From Escarpia spicata (lineage: Eukaryota > Annelida > Polychaeta > Sabellida > Siboglinidae): a stretch of DNA of 64,000 bases. The stretch lies in assembly GCA_963995525.1 (NCBI GenBank), contig OZ023214.1, positions 52,971,678 through 53,035,677 on the forward strand. Direction: 5' to 3'. Below, in pieces: positions 39,084-51,567 of the stretch (its first letter is position 1; every line of letters begins with the position of its first letter). The notes under the pieces are model-generated. The model was given only the letters and a program-made list of their open reading frames with translations, was not told the origin of the DNA and did not search any database. The position numbers and the translations under genes were made by a program.

Positions 39084-39689
39084 GTGCAAAGAATATACAG
39101 AAAAGAGAAACTAAAGGATTGACTGATGTTGACAATGCATCTCGATCAAATGAGAACGAATCAAAAGAAACAATAGATGAGAAGCGAAAAGCCAAGAGTT
39201 TAGAAAAAGCTGAAAAAGACACACAAAAAACAGAATATATCCCAAGTTCTTAGTTGGAAAGCGTGTGGAACATACATTCCAGGATGAAGATGAACAACAA
39301 GCAATGGTGACTTACACTGGAACAGTAACAAACCTGGTAAGAAGAGGTTCTGGAAAACATCTAACAGCAGAGACAGTCTATGAAATTGTGTATGATACGG
39401 TTGAGAATACCGGTAGTAATGCTGGCTCACACAACGACGATGACGATTGTCAAAATCTTCAAACCGTATTCCAGTATCTACTTCTAGAGGACTACTATGA
39501 CTATGAGGGAAATCTTAAAAGTGATCGATGATTAATAGAGGTATGCTGCATGAATACATAAGTTCCTCTAGATGTTGCAGTGAAACTTATCGGTGCCTAT
39601 TTTGATTATTGTTTGGTGGAATACATTTTGAAATAACAACACATTTTCATTAAAAAAACTGAGAAGCACTTTCAACATATCACAACCCT

Positions 39690-39910
39690 CAATAGTTATA
39701 TCTATATATTACACACATGCATTATATCATTTATATATATATTACATCCCTTTTAAAAGAAGGTTACATATATATAATACACCTGTATATATATATATAC
39801 ACCTGTATATATATATATGTGTGTGTATGTAATTATCACCCAGAGAATTTACTCCAGATGGCAAATGGACAAGTAATCAAGAGTCCATATATATATATAT
39901 ATAGCGACAC
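39690..39910. repeat. TA-rich simple repeats
   Basis: Several (TA)n runs with two copies of CACCTGTATATATATATA. Reading frames across it are meaningless. Confidence 0.85.
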
Positions 39911-40129
39911 TGATTTTCCATTTCAAAAAAGGCAAATTCCATTTCAAACGATGTACTTGTTAGAACCACGAAACGCGGACTATCTATCCTTCGCATTTTG
40001 TGTTCGAAACCGGAATATGTACATTATGCGTGTTGTAATGATGTGACAGTTACATTTAATTAGCAACATGCGTTCCATGCGCTTAGAGGACAGCCAGACA
40101 ACGATCGTGAAACGATTTAATGTTAGCGC

Positions 40130-40470
40130 CTTTTGCGCGTGTCCCTGTTTACGTCGTTTGATACGAGGTAGCACAGGCGCCATGACACTTTGCAACAATT
40201 TGCCTTGAGCATTTTTAAATCCTGCGTCATAAATCCACAAAACATAAATTAATATTGTTGCATGTTAAACATTTGTTTCAAAATATCTCCAGTTAAGGCT
40301 TTATCAGTGAAAGACGCAGTGCCTTTGCTCTTTTTGGCGATCACGGAAGATCCTTTTGAAAATGCAAATACCGCGATTCCGTCCGTTTTTTTGGCGATCA
40401 CGGAATTTCCGCTTGAAAAGGCTAATTCCGTTTCTAAATGCTGATTCCGCGAATTCTTCCCGTTTTCACA
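40130..40470. repeat. Dispersed repeat copy B
   Basis: Second copy of the element at 11010-11430, same orientation, with two internal copies of a TTGGCGATCACGGAA..TTCCGCTTGAAAA-type module. Confidence 0.6.
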
Positions 40471-40479
40471 CACACACAC

Positions 40480-41190
40480 ACACATATAATGCAATTATAT
40501 AACCAAGATTTAACAAGACTGCCACCCAGAGAATTTACTCCATATGGCATGTGGACAAGAAATTAAGAGTCCATATATTACATATATATTAGTACATGAA
40601 TACACCGGACCCCATCACACATTATATTAATAATATATGTGCCTCCCGCTCTGCCTCCCTCCAATCTGAAGTAGCCCTGAACAAATAAATAAAAACATAA
40701 TCCTTATTAATTATGAAAATAAGTTGAAAATACAATGAACATATATTTAGCTAATAACCAATACAACAATACCATCATAACAAAATGCACGATCACGTCC
40801 GTTTTGATAATTAAGTATGGTAATTAACATTAATTAATTATAAAATTAGGTATCATTTAACTGTGACCATATGTGCATACAGGTTAGAATGAGTACACAC
40901 TCTGCAAAATTTGATGGCACTGTGTTAAGTATTTTATGAGTAATGAATAAAAATAGTTTTTAATTAGGCCTATCTATAAAAATTTCCCCTTCACTGCTGT
41001 TTGCTCCTAGCTTATAGGAAATGTTCCACAAAATCACCTAATTTTGGAGTACTCAAATGATTATAACTTCACTGGTATAAGAATGTTTTTTAATTCCAAA
41101 AGTATATTTTACTGCATTATCCAATGATATATATGCTAGAGGTTTGTATGTAAACAAATAAATTTTCTCTCAGCCTCCCTACTCACAGTG
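40480..41190. other. AT-rich intergenic DNA, nothing recognised
   Basis: No coding signal or element end identified. Confidence 0.4.
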
Positions 41191-41200
41191 ACCAGTTAAA

Positions 41201-41770
41201 TCATACTGCTATCAAACATACGTCAGACCAATAATAGAGTATGCTTCCGCCGTTTGGGACCCTGCTACCAAGCGAAACATCGACAAACTGGAGATGGTAC
41301 AGAGGCATGCTGCCAGATACGTTTATGGTGATTGGCAGAGCCGCAGCAGCCCAACCTTCATGCTGCACCAATTGCAATGGCAGTCCCTAGAACAGCGCAG
41401 ATGTATGGCGAGGCTCAACATGATTGCCTAGTTGCCTAGTTGTTTCCAGCACTTGGCAATGTTCTATTAACTGACTAGTCTGTATATATTGTGGTTACAA
41501 TGTTATGATCTTATGAGGTCTCATTCAACTAGCCAGCCTTTTTCAGAACATTATCGCCAAGCCGACCTTTCTATGCTGGCACTGAGGGTGGTCACTGCCA
41601 GGGTGCTTGTCGTCCTCAGTGGTTCTTTTACGTCCCAAATTGAGATGTACAAAATTCAAAACGGCCTCCTCCACATCCCTGCCAGCTTATACACAAAGCC
41701 AGCACGTACCCACTGTACCACAGAACTCTTAGCTGAGGGGTGCAGAGGGCATCCATTCCAATTATTAATT
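41201..41770 (+). pseudogene. Non-LTR retrotransposon fragment (post-RT C-terminal region)
   Basis: From 41201 the frame reads YQTYVRPIIEYASAVWDPA, NIDKLEMVQRHAARYVYGD and LEQRRCMARLNMI; after about 215 foreign bases it resumes at 41641 with IEMYKIQNGLLHIPASLY. This is the conserved C-terminal region after the reverse transcriptase domain of jockey/CR1-like LINEs. The gap between MARLNMI and MYKIQNG marks an insertion. Confidence 0.75.
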
Positions 41771-41879
41771 AATTTATAGCCACAATAATACCCTGGAATA
41801 ACCTAATAACCCAATTATTGAATCAGTTCAATCTCCCTCTCGACTTTATTCTAGATGCTTTGAAGCAGTGCCTTGTCGA

Positions 41880-43800
41880 CAGTTCCACAAGCAATGTCTA
41901 ACTAAGACTAAGTCTAAGAGTGACCCCTGTGTGTTTGAAGTCGTCAATAATGACGGTACTCGGTGTCGGTATTGCTATTGGATTACTCATTTTACTGGAA
42001 CTTGTGGAAGAAGAAATGCAGCGGCACTAACTTTTGTGGGCATTGAAACAACTCAGCACACCATACTTGTACCCACCGACAATCTGACCTGTCGCCACAC
42101 ACATGGAGTCTTCGTCTCCGTGTGCCATCTTTGCTGACGCCAGAAAAGAACAAAAACAACACTGGCCGACACGATAAATATGCGTCAGTAGAAAACAGCC
42201 ATCATGTGATTCTGTCGTTGACGCCAAGGCGGATGTTTCCGGAGAACGCCCTCTGGCGGATTCACAATTCAACGCGTCTGGAGACTTGGCGTTGTACCTC
42301 CCTCCTAGAAGACAGCTAACTTCAGTGTCGCTCTGTCGGTGTGTCGGTGATAACGCAACGTTACCCGTAGCTTAGGGAGGTTGTATAAATGAACAAAATC
42401 CAGAAACCGTCAAACATTACGTTTTGGTGGATGGTGGCTTGGTCGCCACCAGGTTTATCAATAGTTTCAGTGGCGCCGCCTAACGAAAGGAACGTGTTAA
42501 TTCATATCGCCGTGGATGTTACCAGGTACATATCAGAATGCTCGAGTGTTGAGTAGTATCTTGGCTGTCCATTTCATTGTTCTCATGTAATTGTATATAG
42601 CACCTGCAAATGTATGTCATATGCATGGCCCGAGTCAATTCTTTCCGGGTGACCTGGTTATTCACAACATATCCAGAAGATTATGTATATATATATTATT
42701 ATATAATTAATAAAGATATAACAATGTTTCATGGATGTTTGGGTTTTGACTAATTAGACAATATTGAAGTTTTTTCTTCATATAGTGTATACATTAACCA
42801 TAATTATAGTGTACCCCATAACTATAATACACCTTTTTCATACACTTAATATCAACACTTATATTAACCTGAAGATATTTTTCCCAAAAATGATGACTGT
42901 CCTTAGAATTGTTATAGTAAATAAGTAATAGGCATCCTATTATTACATTGTGATACTGAGCTGGTGTGTTTTTGTTTTGTGTGTGCTAAGAACATTTGGA
43001 TGCTATAACAACTGGCTTTACTACTCCTGCTTTGTTTTATTGAGCAGTTAGTGTGTCAAATTTGTTGTACGATCGTATGTCACATTTCAAATAACCACAA
43101 GTATAATACTTGTTTACATTTACCACTGATATGTGGAAATTGGTTCGGAGTAATGTTTAATTAATGATGGAATTCCTCCCTGGACAGACATGGTCATGGT
43201 TAATTTTGAAAAAGGATAATTTATCGAATAACTATGCCTATTAATAAAATTGTCATCCTATAGTTTACAATCTTTTCCCGACAGTTTTTGTGTAGTTTTC
43301 GTGTAGTTTTCAACAGTGTACGTTCCAATAAAAAAACAATGTTCTTATACTTACCGGCAATGAATGAATCGATACAAACTTGCAACGAATATAATAATAA
43401 TAAGAAAATATATGTATACATCATGTGAATCTTTATAAAAATGAACATCATTTTATGACAATAAGATGTAATTTTATGTAAGCACTTTTAAATACCAAGA
43501 TATACATTAGTATAATTTAACATGGACCAATATCTGAAAATGATCCTTATATATAATTTGTTCTACACACCTACCAGGTTTCATGCTTTTATCACCTAAT
43601 GCAAAATGATTTTGTTTTGTTTTTTAACTATGACGCCGCTACTAATATATATTATCCATTACCAACAACGGATAGAAACAATTTACTATTAGGCTAAATG
43701 GTCCACGAGTGTAACAAATTGTTGTACTCCCCGAAATATAGTCAAAATGTCGGACATATATACCTGTAATTACCTATATAATATTCATGTATGAATTATT
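41880..43800. other. Intergenic, nothing recognised
   Basis: Only short chance frames; no exon with flanking splice sites or element end found. Confidence 0.35.
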
Positions 43801-43834
43801 AATATATACAAATAATATGTACATCATTTCATAT

Positions 43835-43985
43835 ACCAAAAATGGTGCATTGCGACCAGGTCATTATCAACAAAGTGGGGCATTCCGACCAAAAGTGGTG
43901 CATTGTGACCAGACCGTTGGATCATTGTGACCAGGCTGTTGGTGCATTCAGGCAGCGGTGCATTCCGACCATTTCCAGCCCAACC
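43835..43985. repeat. Degenerate GTGCATTGCGACCA repeat, 5-6 copies
   Basis: Irregularly spaced GG(T/G)GCATT(G/C)(C/T)GACCA units; a decayed short tandem repeat. Confidence 0.7.
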
Positions 43986-44213
43986 CACATAATATTTGGG
44001 TGTGGTTGGTGATATAAACCAAGACTAAACATTACTTTTTTGGACTTTGTAAATTATGACCATTCCTAACCTGGGTTACTGATTTTCATCAACATCAAAC
44101 ACAATTAGTGAAATGTTGCTCTATGAATTTTGCATTATTTATATACAAGAATGGGTGTCTTGTTTTACATAAAATTACTTCTACGCCATACATGTAGGCC
44201 CACACACACAGTA

Positions 44214-44394
44214 CAGTGCACTCCGGATAAGTCAAACATCCATGCAGAGACCCATGTGATTACTTTTAGTTATCAGAAGTTCCACTTATCACCTATGTTC
44301 TACTTTTAGCACCTTATAAATCCGGGACAGAGGAAAAAGATTGACTTAAAAACAAAATCGACTTACGCAAGTTCGAGTTACCTGGAGTGCACTG
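44214..44394. mobile_element. pogo/Tigger-like MITE, 181 bp
   Basis: The ends are CAGTGCACTCCGGATAA and, inverted, CAGTGCACTCCAGGTAA, flanked by TA at 44212-44213 and 44395-44396. The CAGTGCACTCC terminus and TA target are typical of Tigger-like mariner relatives. Confidence 0.85.
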
Positions 44395-44620
44395 TATGCA
44401 TGTTATATTAGAATCATCCTGGAGTAGGCGTCTACAGATGTGTACGTATAATAATGCATACATTTGAATACATAGATTCGCATATGCTCATTTTAGTTGT
44501 TCGGGGCCCTTACGGGTTGGTATACAACCGATTCACAGGCCCCTTATAAGTCGTCCAATTCGGTTAAAACGGTCGTTGTGAATTCAGAAAACGTGACAAT
44601 GGATGTGTCAATGTTTTTAC

Positions 44621-44626
44621 TTTATT
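44621..44626 (-). terminator. Poly(A) signal AATAAA
   Basis: AATAAA on the minus strand lies 95 nt past the stop of the 44721-45209 frame, the expected spacing for a short 3'UTR. Confidence 0.6.
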
Positions 44627-44720
44627 AAGAACAAAAGCATACCAAGAGTAGTAATTAGTAACAGCACATCAAAATACTGATAGCTCAACGCAGTGTGCAA
44701 GCAATTACTGAGAAGAAAGC

Positions 44721-45209
44721 TCAGTCAAAGTCGTGGAGATATGGATTCGTAAAGAACCTCTGCATGCGGTCTGCCACAGTCCCCTCTCCTTCTCCCACTG
44801 CACCCTTCCCACCAGTCGTCAACTGTTTCCCAAGCCATTTCACAAACCTATCGGTCCATGAGCTGATATCTTCGACTGGACGAGAATTTGTGAGAGACAC
44901 ACACACAATGGAAATACCAATAACCAAGAGGGAGAATTTGTGGTGAACTGATCCCCCCATTCCTTTTGCCACTCTCCAAATAATCTTCACCATGTCGTTA
45001 AATGTTCCTTCTGTTGACACAGTTCTCGCAAGCATATCAAATTTCTGAACCAGTTTCTGGCCCTCATCGCTGGAGATGGTCCTCTGCAGCTCTAGTCTCA
45101 GCTGCATGAAAGTGTGTTGAGCATGACACTTGTTTTCATATCCGGTGTGTTTGTAGATGGAGTCTAGCAGCTGGAGGGCTTGTGACAACACGCCAGCACT
45201 GTCTGCCAT
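44721..45209 (-). CDS. 162-codon ORF, possibly a divergent Bcl-2-like protein
   Basis: The ATG at 45209 (CGGTGATGG context) opens a frame to a TGA at 44721, with an AATAAA signal 95 nt downstream and an acceptor-like CTAG just upstream (about 45217). It is therefore probably the last or only coding exon. The protein begins MADSAGVLSQALQLLDSIY and has an amphipathic helix, a hydrophobic segment FSLLVIGISIVCVSL (about residues 93-107) and WTDRFVKWLGKQLTTGGKG (about 119-137). A central hydrophobic hairpin followed by W..xxxW...GG recalls the BH1-to-BH2 part of Bcl-2 proteins, but the BH1 NWGR core is not evident. The coding claim is fair; the family is a guess. Confidence 0.5.
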   Translation of the reverse strand: MADSAGVLSQALQLLDSIYKHTGYENKCHAQHTFMQLRLELQRTISSDEGQKLVQKFDMLARTVSTEGTFNDMVKIIWRVAKGMGGSVHHKFSLLVIGISIVCVSLTNSRPVEDISSWTDRFVKWLGKQLTTGGKGAVGEGEGTVADRMQRFFTNPYLHDFD

Positions 45210-45599
45210 CACCGTCTAGTAACACAATTAAACAAACAACATTTAAACGATGCAGGATTAGAGAATGTGAACAATAACAAGTTTTCAAATTCCAGTATGG
45301 ATACATGCAAATCAGGCAATATTGTGTGTATTTGTGCGTGCATGCATACGTGCGTGCATGTACATGTGTGAGTGAGCATATATTTCCATTTTATCACAGT
45401 ATGATAGATACTCATCTGACAAATATTCTCCAATGTACAATATAATACTGTTCAATTATCCCTTTGCAACAGGCATAATTTTAATGATGTTGTTAAATTA
45501 TATTGGATTAAGATGCCTGGTTGTTATTTTTTTTTGCATCACATGACATCTAAACAAATTGCACAATATACCTAATTGTACGTGGTTCTCGTAATAAGC

Positions 45600-46080
45600 T
45601 CCCCGGGGTTTCTACTTCTACGTTGTTCTAGAGAATCTCCCGAATTACTTGATGAAACTGAAGGATATTCCTTACCAGAAGAGACTAGAAAGATTGAAAC
45701 TACCAACACCAACCTACAGAAGAACAAGGAGAGATGTGATAAACTTCTCAATGGGAAGTATGATATCAATGTATGTTCTAACATTCTGATGCTATACAAA
45801 GACTGCGATATATAAAGGAAGGTACAATTATAAGGGGCCATGAAATTATACTATCAAGAACGAGCACGGATAAATACCAGAAAGGAAATCTTTTCAATCC
45901 GAGTAACACAATTATGGAATAATTTACCAGAACAAGTTGTAATTGCACCCAGCACTAACTCATTTAAAAACCACCTAGACAAACACTGGACTGGAGCACA
46001 GAAGAATGTCTGTACGATTACAAAGCTACCTTGCCAAGAAGTCGTAGAGCATTTACTGAACAACCTGGAGATCTGACCAC
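45600..46080 (+). pseudogene. Non-LTR retrotransposon C-terminal fragment
   Basis: Frames encode LKDIPYQKRLERLKLPTPT and YRRTRRDVIN, then after a frameshift ARINTRKEIFSIRVTQLWN, NLPEQVVIAPSTNSFKNHL and DKHW. These are the usual C-terminal blocks of jockey-like LINE reverse transcriptases. A different family or copy from the one at 41201. Confidence 0.75.
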
Positions 46081-46084
46081 CGAG

Positions 46085-47130
46085 CCCACCGCCTACGGTC
46101 AGGAACTACCTAAGAAAACCTGGCTAGTAAGTAAACTACACGTTACACACTTCTTACAACAAAACTGAAGCCAAAAAAGAACTCCAAAAAATATATTTCC
46201 CTCGATCCAAGACGTAACAGCTAGGCCTACTAACTAGTATAAAAACGGTCTTTTCTTTGTGATGGTGATGTGGCTGTGAAGTGTTAATGTGGCTGTGTCA
46301 TGTCTACTGCGAGTGCGAGCACATGAATCGCGAGTTGTCAATTTTAATCAAATTGATGATGAGTTGGCGGTGTTATACAAGAACTTTGAACATGACATTG
46401 CTATAGATAGTATAACAGGCTTAGATCTCTTCAACATTATACGTCAGTGACAGTGTCAATGTAAAGCTTATTGTACTATGTATAAGCAATTAAACATACT
46501 TGTCAAAAATGCATAAACACAGTGCACACTATTACTGTCACTATTGACATTCTTTTCAGTTTTACCAGTAACACAAACTCGCTTTCGTCCGACGTTTTCA
46601 ACGCAAATTCTCGGAATATACGCCCTCTGTCGAATACTATCGTTCTATGTTTGGCGATGTATCCGAGAGAGGGAGAAACTAGTCTTCACTCGAGCGTCTC
46701 ATTTTGATAAATGTGTCTGTGTGCGTATTATAATTAGTCTAACTTGCAAAGCATAGTTTGATTGAAAGCTTACAATTTTGGGGAGGCTAACACGTGCGTC
46801 AAAGCATGTGTTCTGGCTTTGGTGTGCCTCCAGAATGCTCCATTTACGTACTGTTTTTGAACAATGGGAATAGCGCGCGCTGGACCGTCTTGTATTGATA
46901 CACGGTTTTTGATGGACACTAGCTATTATATATGCATACATAAAGTAAATAGCATATAAGCTTAGGGGGCCAACCATATTAAACTTATATATGTGAATTT
47001 AACTGAAAACTGCACATTAAAGGGAATAAAAACACATTGCTTGAATTCATAATTTATTATATTACATCTTGCTATATATTTCCATGTCCACCAAGCCAAC
47101 AAATAAAACAATTCAATAAATTAGAAATTC
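46085..47130. other. Intergenic, nothing recognised
   Basis: No supported gene; frames are short and lack flanking signals. Confidence 0.35.
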
Positions 47131-47175
47131 CACATTTGTTATGCTTTTCGATATGCCGAGATGTGACGTCACATA

Positions 47176-47235
<60 letters not shown>

Positions 47236-47236
47236 T
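47176..47236. repeat. (TA)n microsatellite, about 60 bp
   Basis: An uninterrupted TA run. Confidence 0.97.
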
Positions 47237-47749
47237 CGCATCAGGCCGACCCTTTCCATGCATTCAGAGCATGTTTACAAGGATAGCTTTTGGGTCAAAA
47301 CGAGCGTCAGAATTAGTTATTGTGCGATATTTCGATGCAGTGCAAACACTAGTCATCATAGAGGAACAAGCAGTTATCTTACGTTTCCACATGAATCCAA
47401 TTTTATTCAAAACAACGAATGCGAATGGACTAGTACTAGTCGACCAGGTTTTGCTGAGCTTCGGCTTGTTTTCAGAATAATTATATCGATTACAACCCAC
47501 CGGAGATAATTAATCTACACCAATAAACGTATATACATACCAAACATATGTTGTATCCAGCCACAGAAAGTAATGTTGTATAATCTCATAATGTCATTAG
47601 AATATCGATATATGAAGGAGGAGTTGTACAATTTATCACAACAACAAGCCTGACACAATTAACCATTGATTTGTTGACACTTTTTTATTTATTTATTCGT
47701 CTTAACATTACAATGGACGCGTATCTACTTTACTTAATTACAAGATGGC

Positions 47750-48890
47750 CACGTCATATATTTTTGGAAAGCTTATTATCTCCCCGTCAAAATGAGGTAC
47801 GACATGGAGGTGTAACCTGATATGGTACGAGTGGAGTTAAGGTCAAACAAGGTTACCGTGAAGTGATGAACATTCGATTGTTTTGCAATACCGCGAAAGC
47901 CATGAAGTTACAATGACCCTGCAAATACTTCATTTATATGTACGAGTCATATACATATGTGAACGAACCATTTCTCCCCGTCAAAATCAGTTCATATTAA
48001 AAATATTTTGAATGTTCAAAAATACGCTACTCCATAAAAGTTCTACATTTACAATGGTTGCGTAGTTATACTTTATCTGCATACACTAGACTATGTTACA
48101 TACCGTTTGAAAGCGTATTGTATCCCCGTCAAAATGAGGTATGGCACGGATTTGTAAAGAGGTGCAGTGCAGGTTAAACAAGGTCACCGTCAAAAGATGA
48201 ATTTTTTTCAAAATTATGTCTCCGCAGATCGTAGGTTAGCCAACATGTAATGTTATACTTTTAACTGCATTTTTGTTAATGGCAGGAATTCTTGCTATAT
48301 CCATCACACAAAGGATTACAAAATAGGTGTATATGGATGCCACCGTCGATTGTGAAGGTTATTTGAATGTTTCAAACTTTTGTCAAATAGTTTTATCAAT
48401 TAATTGACATATTCTTGTACACACGGTTGCATAAAACCAAATATTTTATGACATGTACTGTCTGTGTTATCAGGTGTTAAACTTTGAATTTACTCATAAA
48501 TGTATGGGGTAATCTTACATAAAAACGTAATCTTCTCAAATGTATTTATCGCGTTCACCAAAGTTGTTTACACACCCAATTATTCTTTGTATCCTGTTTG
48601 TATATATTTCTGTTGATATAATATGCATTTGGTCATTAACATGACGTGAAAGTCAAAGAATGTGCCCAAAATGTAGATAGGACGTTGAAAAAAAGAGGTG
48701 GCAATCGCAGATTAAAACTCTATTCGCAACACAGTCGACCAACTGTCAGATGTTTAAGGAACGAGACAATTCAATATCTCAAGGAGAAATCCACATTTTA
48801 GGATCTGGTTGACATACGTGAGTAGTAATGCATGTAGTTCTCATTGTATGGGGTGCGTTATGCGTCGGTGCAAGGTGCAAAACGAACTAT
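47750..48890. repeat. Left arm of an inverted repeat with tandem CCCCGTCAAAAT modules
   Basis: TCTCCCCGTCAAAATGAGGTA occurs at about 47780, 47975 (TCTCCCCGTCAAAATCAG) and 48123, giving three modules of roughly 150-190 bp. The arm matches 55500-56080 inverted over GGTACGAGTGGAG, AATACCGCGAAAGCCAT, GAAGTTACAATGACCCTGCA and, further in, TAGTTCTCATTG.ATGG. Confidence 0.7.
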
Positions 48891-49416
48891 CCTGAAGAAT
48901 GTTCAGTAATCTCAAAGGAACTCTACCTTTCACCCAATGTGACGTAAATGCTATTAATAGTACTGCGTGTCTCGAAACTGGTTCAACTACTATAGTACTG
49001 CGTGTCTCGAAACTAGTTCAACTAGAATACACGTACTTTGGTGCACAACCTGTAGTCTTTCCATACCGAAGACCGAACAGCATTTGAACATGCAACACAC
49101 GACACTGGGACATTTTTATCAACAAAATCAAGGTCTCCCTGTCTTTTAACATGTATCAATGCTGTAGTCTTTACATACGACGTTTGCACTTATCTCAGTT
49201 GGGCGCCTGTTTAACATCTATCGATGCTATAGGCTTTACATACAACAGTTGCGCGTACCTCAGTTGGTCGCCTGGATACAAACTAGTTTGAACTCGTAAT
49301 CGCTGGGCAAGTCTGATCTACTCTACAGTCCGTGAATGTACTTTCTACTCTGAGGTCCATGCTTATTCAGCACGCCGACATGACCTTTCAGCACGCTTAC
49401 ACGACCTTCATATTCC

Positions 49417-49424
49417 TATAAAAG
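49417..49424 (+). promoter_or_regulatory. TATA box of the left-arm gene
   Basis: TATAAAAG lies 107 nt before the ATG at 49531, after CTTACACGACCTTCATATTCC. The inner right-arm copy has CTTACGTGACCTTCATATTCC followed by TATATAAA. Confidence 0.6.
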
Positions 49425-49530
49425 CTCGGCATCCGACAGCCGACTACATTGACCGTTAACAGCATCTGGCAGCCGACCACAGTCACCGTCTGTCAGCCGA
49501 CCACCATCACCATTGTACCACGACATTACT

Positions 49531-50577
49531 ATGGCTAACGTCATCCTCAAAACACCCAACTACTACACTCCTGCGGCCTTCAGCGACAGCGAAGTAGACA
49601 AACCATGTTGCCGACACTGTGCGGCCTGTATCAGACGAACACTGGCGCCGTCAGTCAGCTGACTATTGTCGCCTTGTGTCAGCCGATCAATCGCGCGGTC
49701 TACCAACAATGTACCGCAAATGAAGAAACGTCTATACGAGTAGGTGGGTCAGTGGCATAGAGACGGATATGCGATGGACGTGCCTATACGATTTAGTGGA
49801 TCAGCTTCTTTCCTGTCAAACTTTTACCCATGCCGAGTCGAAGCGTACGGTCGGATGTTTAAGTCTGTTGAACACGCTTAATTTATTAGTATAGAAAGGC
49901 AATATTTAATGAAAATGCCGAATCCGGATAAAGTATCAAAGATGCAAGGTTAGTGTACATAGCGAAACAGAGAAGTAGACCCATAAGGAAGAAGAGCATC
50001 CGAGTGGAACGCTATCCGGGTCGACTATATGCGTGACTTATTGATGACAAAGTTCACGACATCGAAAGAGTTGAGAGAGGGCTTCGTGGCTACTGGAAAC
50101 CTTGAACTGGTGGAGTGGGTGCCATCGAAAGAAGGTTTTTGTGGGTTTGGCTACGGTGGAAAAAAGGTCAAACCTCGCTCGGAAATTTATTGATGGACGT
50201 GCGTAATAAAATCTGAATATAAAATATTACACGTAAGACCACCCGTCCTGTGCGAAAGACTTTCCTGTCATTGAAATGAAAAAGACATTAGCTCGTCACA
50301 CAGCATGTAGCGTCCTTAAGCTTTTAACACTTCACTACACTGTCCCGTTTGCGAGATAAACTATTTTAGTCAATTTCACCACGACTGCCTCTTGCTCTAT
50401 GCCATTTTGATTCACATGCACTTTGACGAGGCTGTGGAGGCCATTAATTCACCTGCTGTAATGAAACACTGGTGGAGTGTTTTAGACGCAGATGTGAAGC
50501 TATCCGACGTGACATACAAACAATGGTGTAGTATCAAGACTTCGTTGCAAGACTCTGTGTCAGAGCAGTGGTGAAAC
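49531..50577 (+). pseudogene. Unidentified repeat-borne gene, outer left copy (broken)
   Basis: It starts MANVILKTPNYYTPAAFSD and stops at 49662 after a Cys-rich stretch; related sequence resumes with MKKTLARHTACSVLKLL (50278) and, after a frameshift, LIHMHFDEAVEAINSPAVM to DSVSEQW, stop at 50575-50577. An AATAAA lies near 50644. The right-arm copy runs in the same order, so these are likely one gene of about 350 codons, now disrupted. I do not recognise the family. No domain or motif of known function is visible; the FDEAxxAIN..AV block is the best conserved. Confidence 0.5.
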
Positions 50578-51567
50578 AGTCTCCAGTCTTTGGTTTTTGC
50601 AGTAATGTAGACCTGTAAATAACCTTCTTTTGTGTTGTACGTGAATAAAATGTGCAAACCTTACCTTGTGTCATTTTTCTCGTAGTACCGTGCACCCTAC
50701 TCCCTTTGGTAATTTCCGTAAAATGTTGCCCTACTTCCACATACCACACAGGTCTACGACCTTCATATTATAGTATTGCGCTTTACTAGAACAAGACTTA
50801 GGGTGGCAAGAAAGGTGACAATAATATTAAACAGGTCATAGCACAGATACATTTTTAAGGTCGAGCATTAAGCTTAACTTTAGGAAACTATATTTTGCTA
50901 GTGTGATATTGGAAATCCCTTTAACTGTCTTTCTTGTAAGGCCTCATTTTCCCATCAATACATTGTGTCCATACCTCTCCCTTCTTTTTTGTGTCCTTCG
51001 AAACCAGCTTTAACTGCAGTTGATAACATCTACAGAAATACTAGACCACGATCAGGTTTTTAGTCCATCATTTTATCTTCGTATACTATTCTGGAACACT
51101 GATGAGCACGGTACATAACAACATTACACAGCGTTGTCAGCGTCACTTTCAAAGCGACCATTTTTATGTGAAGTTATACTAAAAAATAACCTGGCATTGA
51201 CAACTTGCGAGGGGTACAACTAAACATTAGACTGCCTTGTCGCATATAAAGGCTAGTACACACCCATCAATCAAACGCGGTAACAATGTCGTCTAATTTT
51301 TACTTAACATTACCCAACAATGCATACAACACCGGTACATTGTCTTCTATCTTTTCATTGTTATAGCCTTGAACTATGACTGCATACTAATATCGTGTCA
51401 GTGTACTGCATTACCGAAGTAACGTCTTAGAATAGCGTGTGAACGCGTGAACGTTGTAAATTCTTGCCAGCTTAGTACATTACCGAGGTACCGCCACCAC
51501 ATTTTAAAGTTTCAGCACGGTAGACTTGTACAACTTTCTTATTTTAACGCGCATGTGTCTCTAGCGG

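Larger units (their letters stand above)
35270..39535 (+). pseudogene. Decayed plus-strand gene of an uncharacterised transposon-linked family
   Basis: Successive frames hold a coiled-coil-like start (TDDLEKELDSASKRC; NECYQKIKSLTTENRDLQD), LADTLQMGPETDR..VDDILVNWREKLS, then RFSESVFGIFDRLKRERPA near 37063 with STIMFNINKT, an Arg/Lys-rich helix (RRKLVRERVAEKLKRKK) at 37260-37320, and a C-terminal LVGKRVEHTFQDEDEQQ ... YTGTVTNLV block at 39250-39530. The order resembles a widespread invertebrate family with FxESxFG..D.L.R.RP.AT and FNKT signatures; no function is established to my knowledge. Many stops and frameshifts, a 20-bp repeat expansion and an inserted hAT-type element show it is dead. 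Confidence 0.55.
49340..50770. repeat. Left arm of outer inverted repeat carrying an unidentified gene
   Basis: It matches the right arm at 62105-64000 in inverted orientation: promoter and gene start here at 49371-49662, gene end at 50280-50577, and the flank AATTACCAAAGGGA / GAGAAAAATGACACAA (inverted) around 50665-50710. The interior is more diverged. Confidence 0.7.

Noticed and set aside
47037..47509. ORFs of 122-147 codons with Tyr-Ile repeats
   Set aside because: They span a TA microsatellite and lack any other support.
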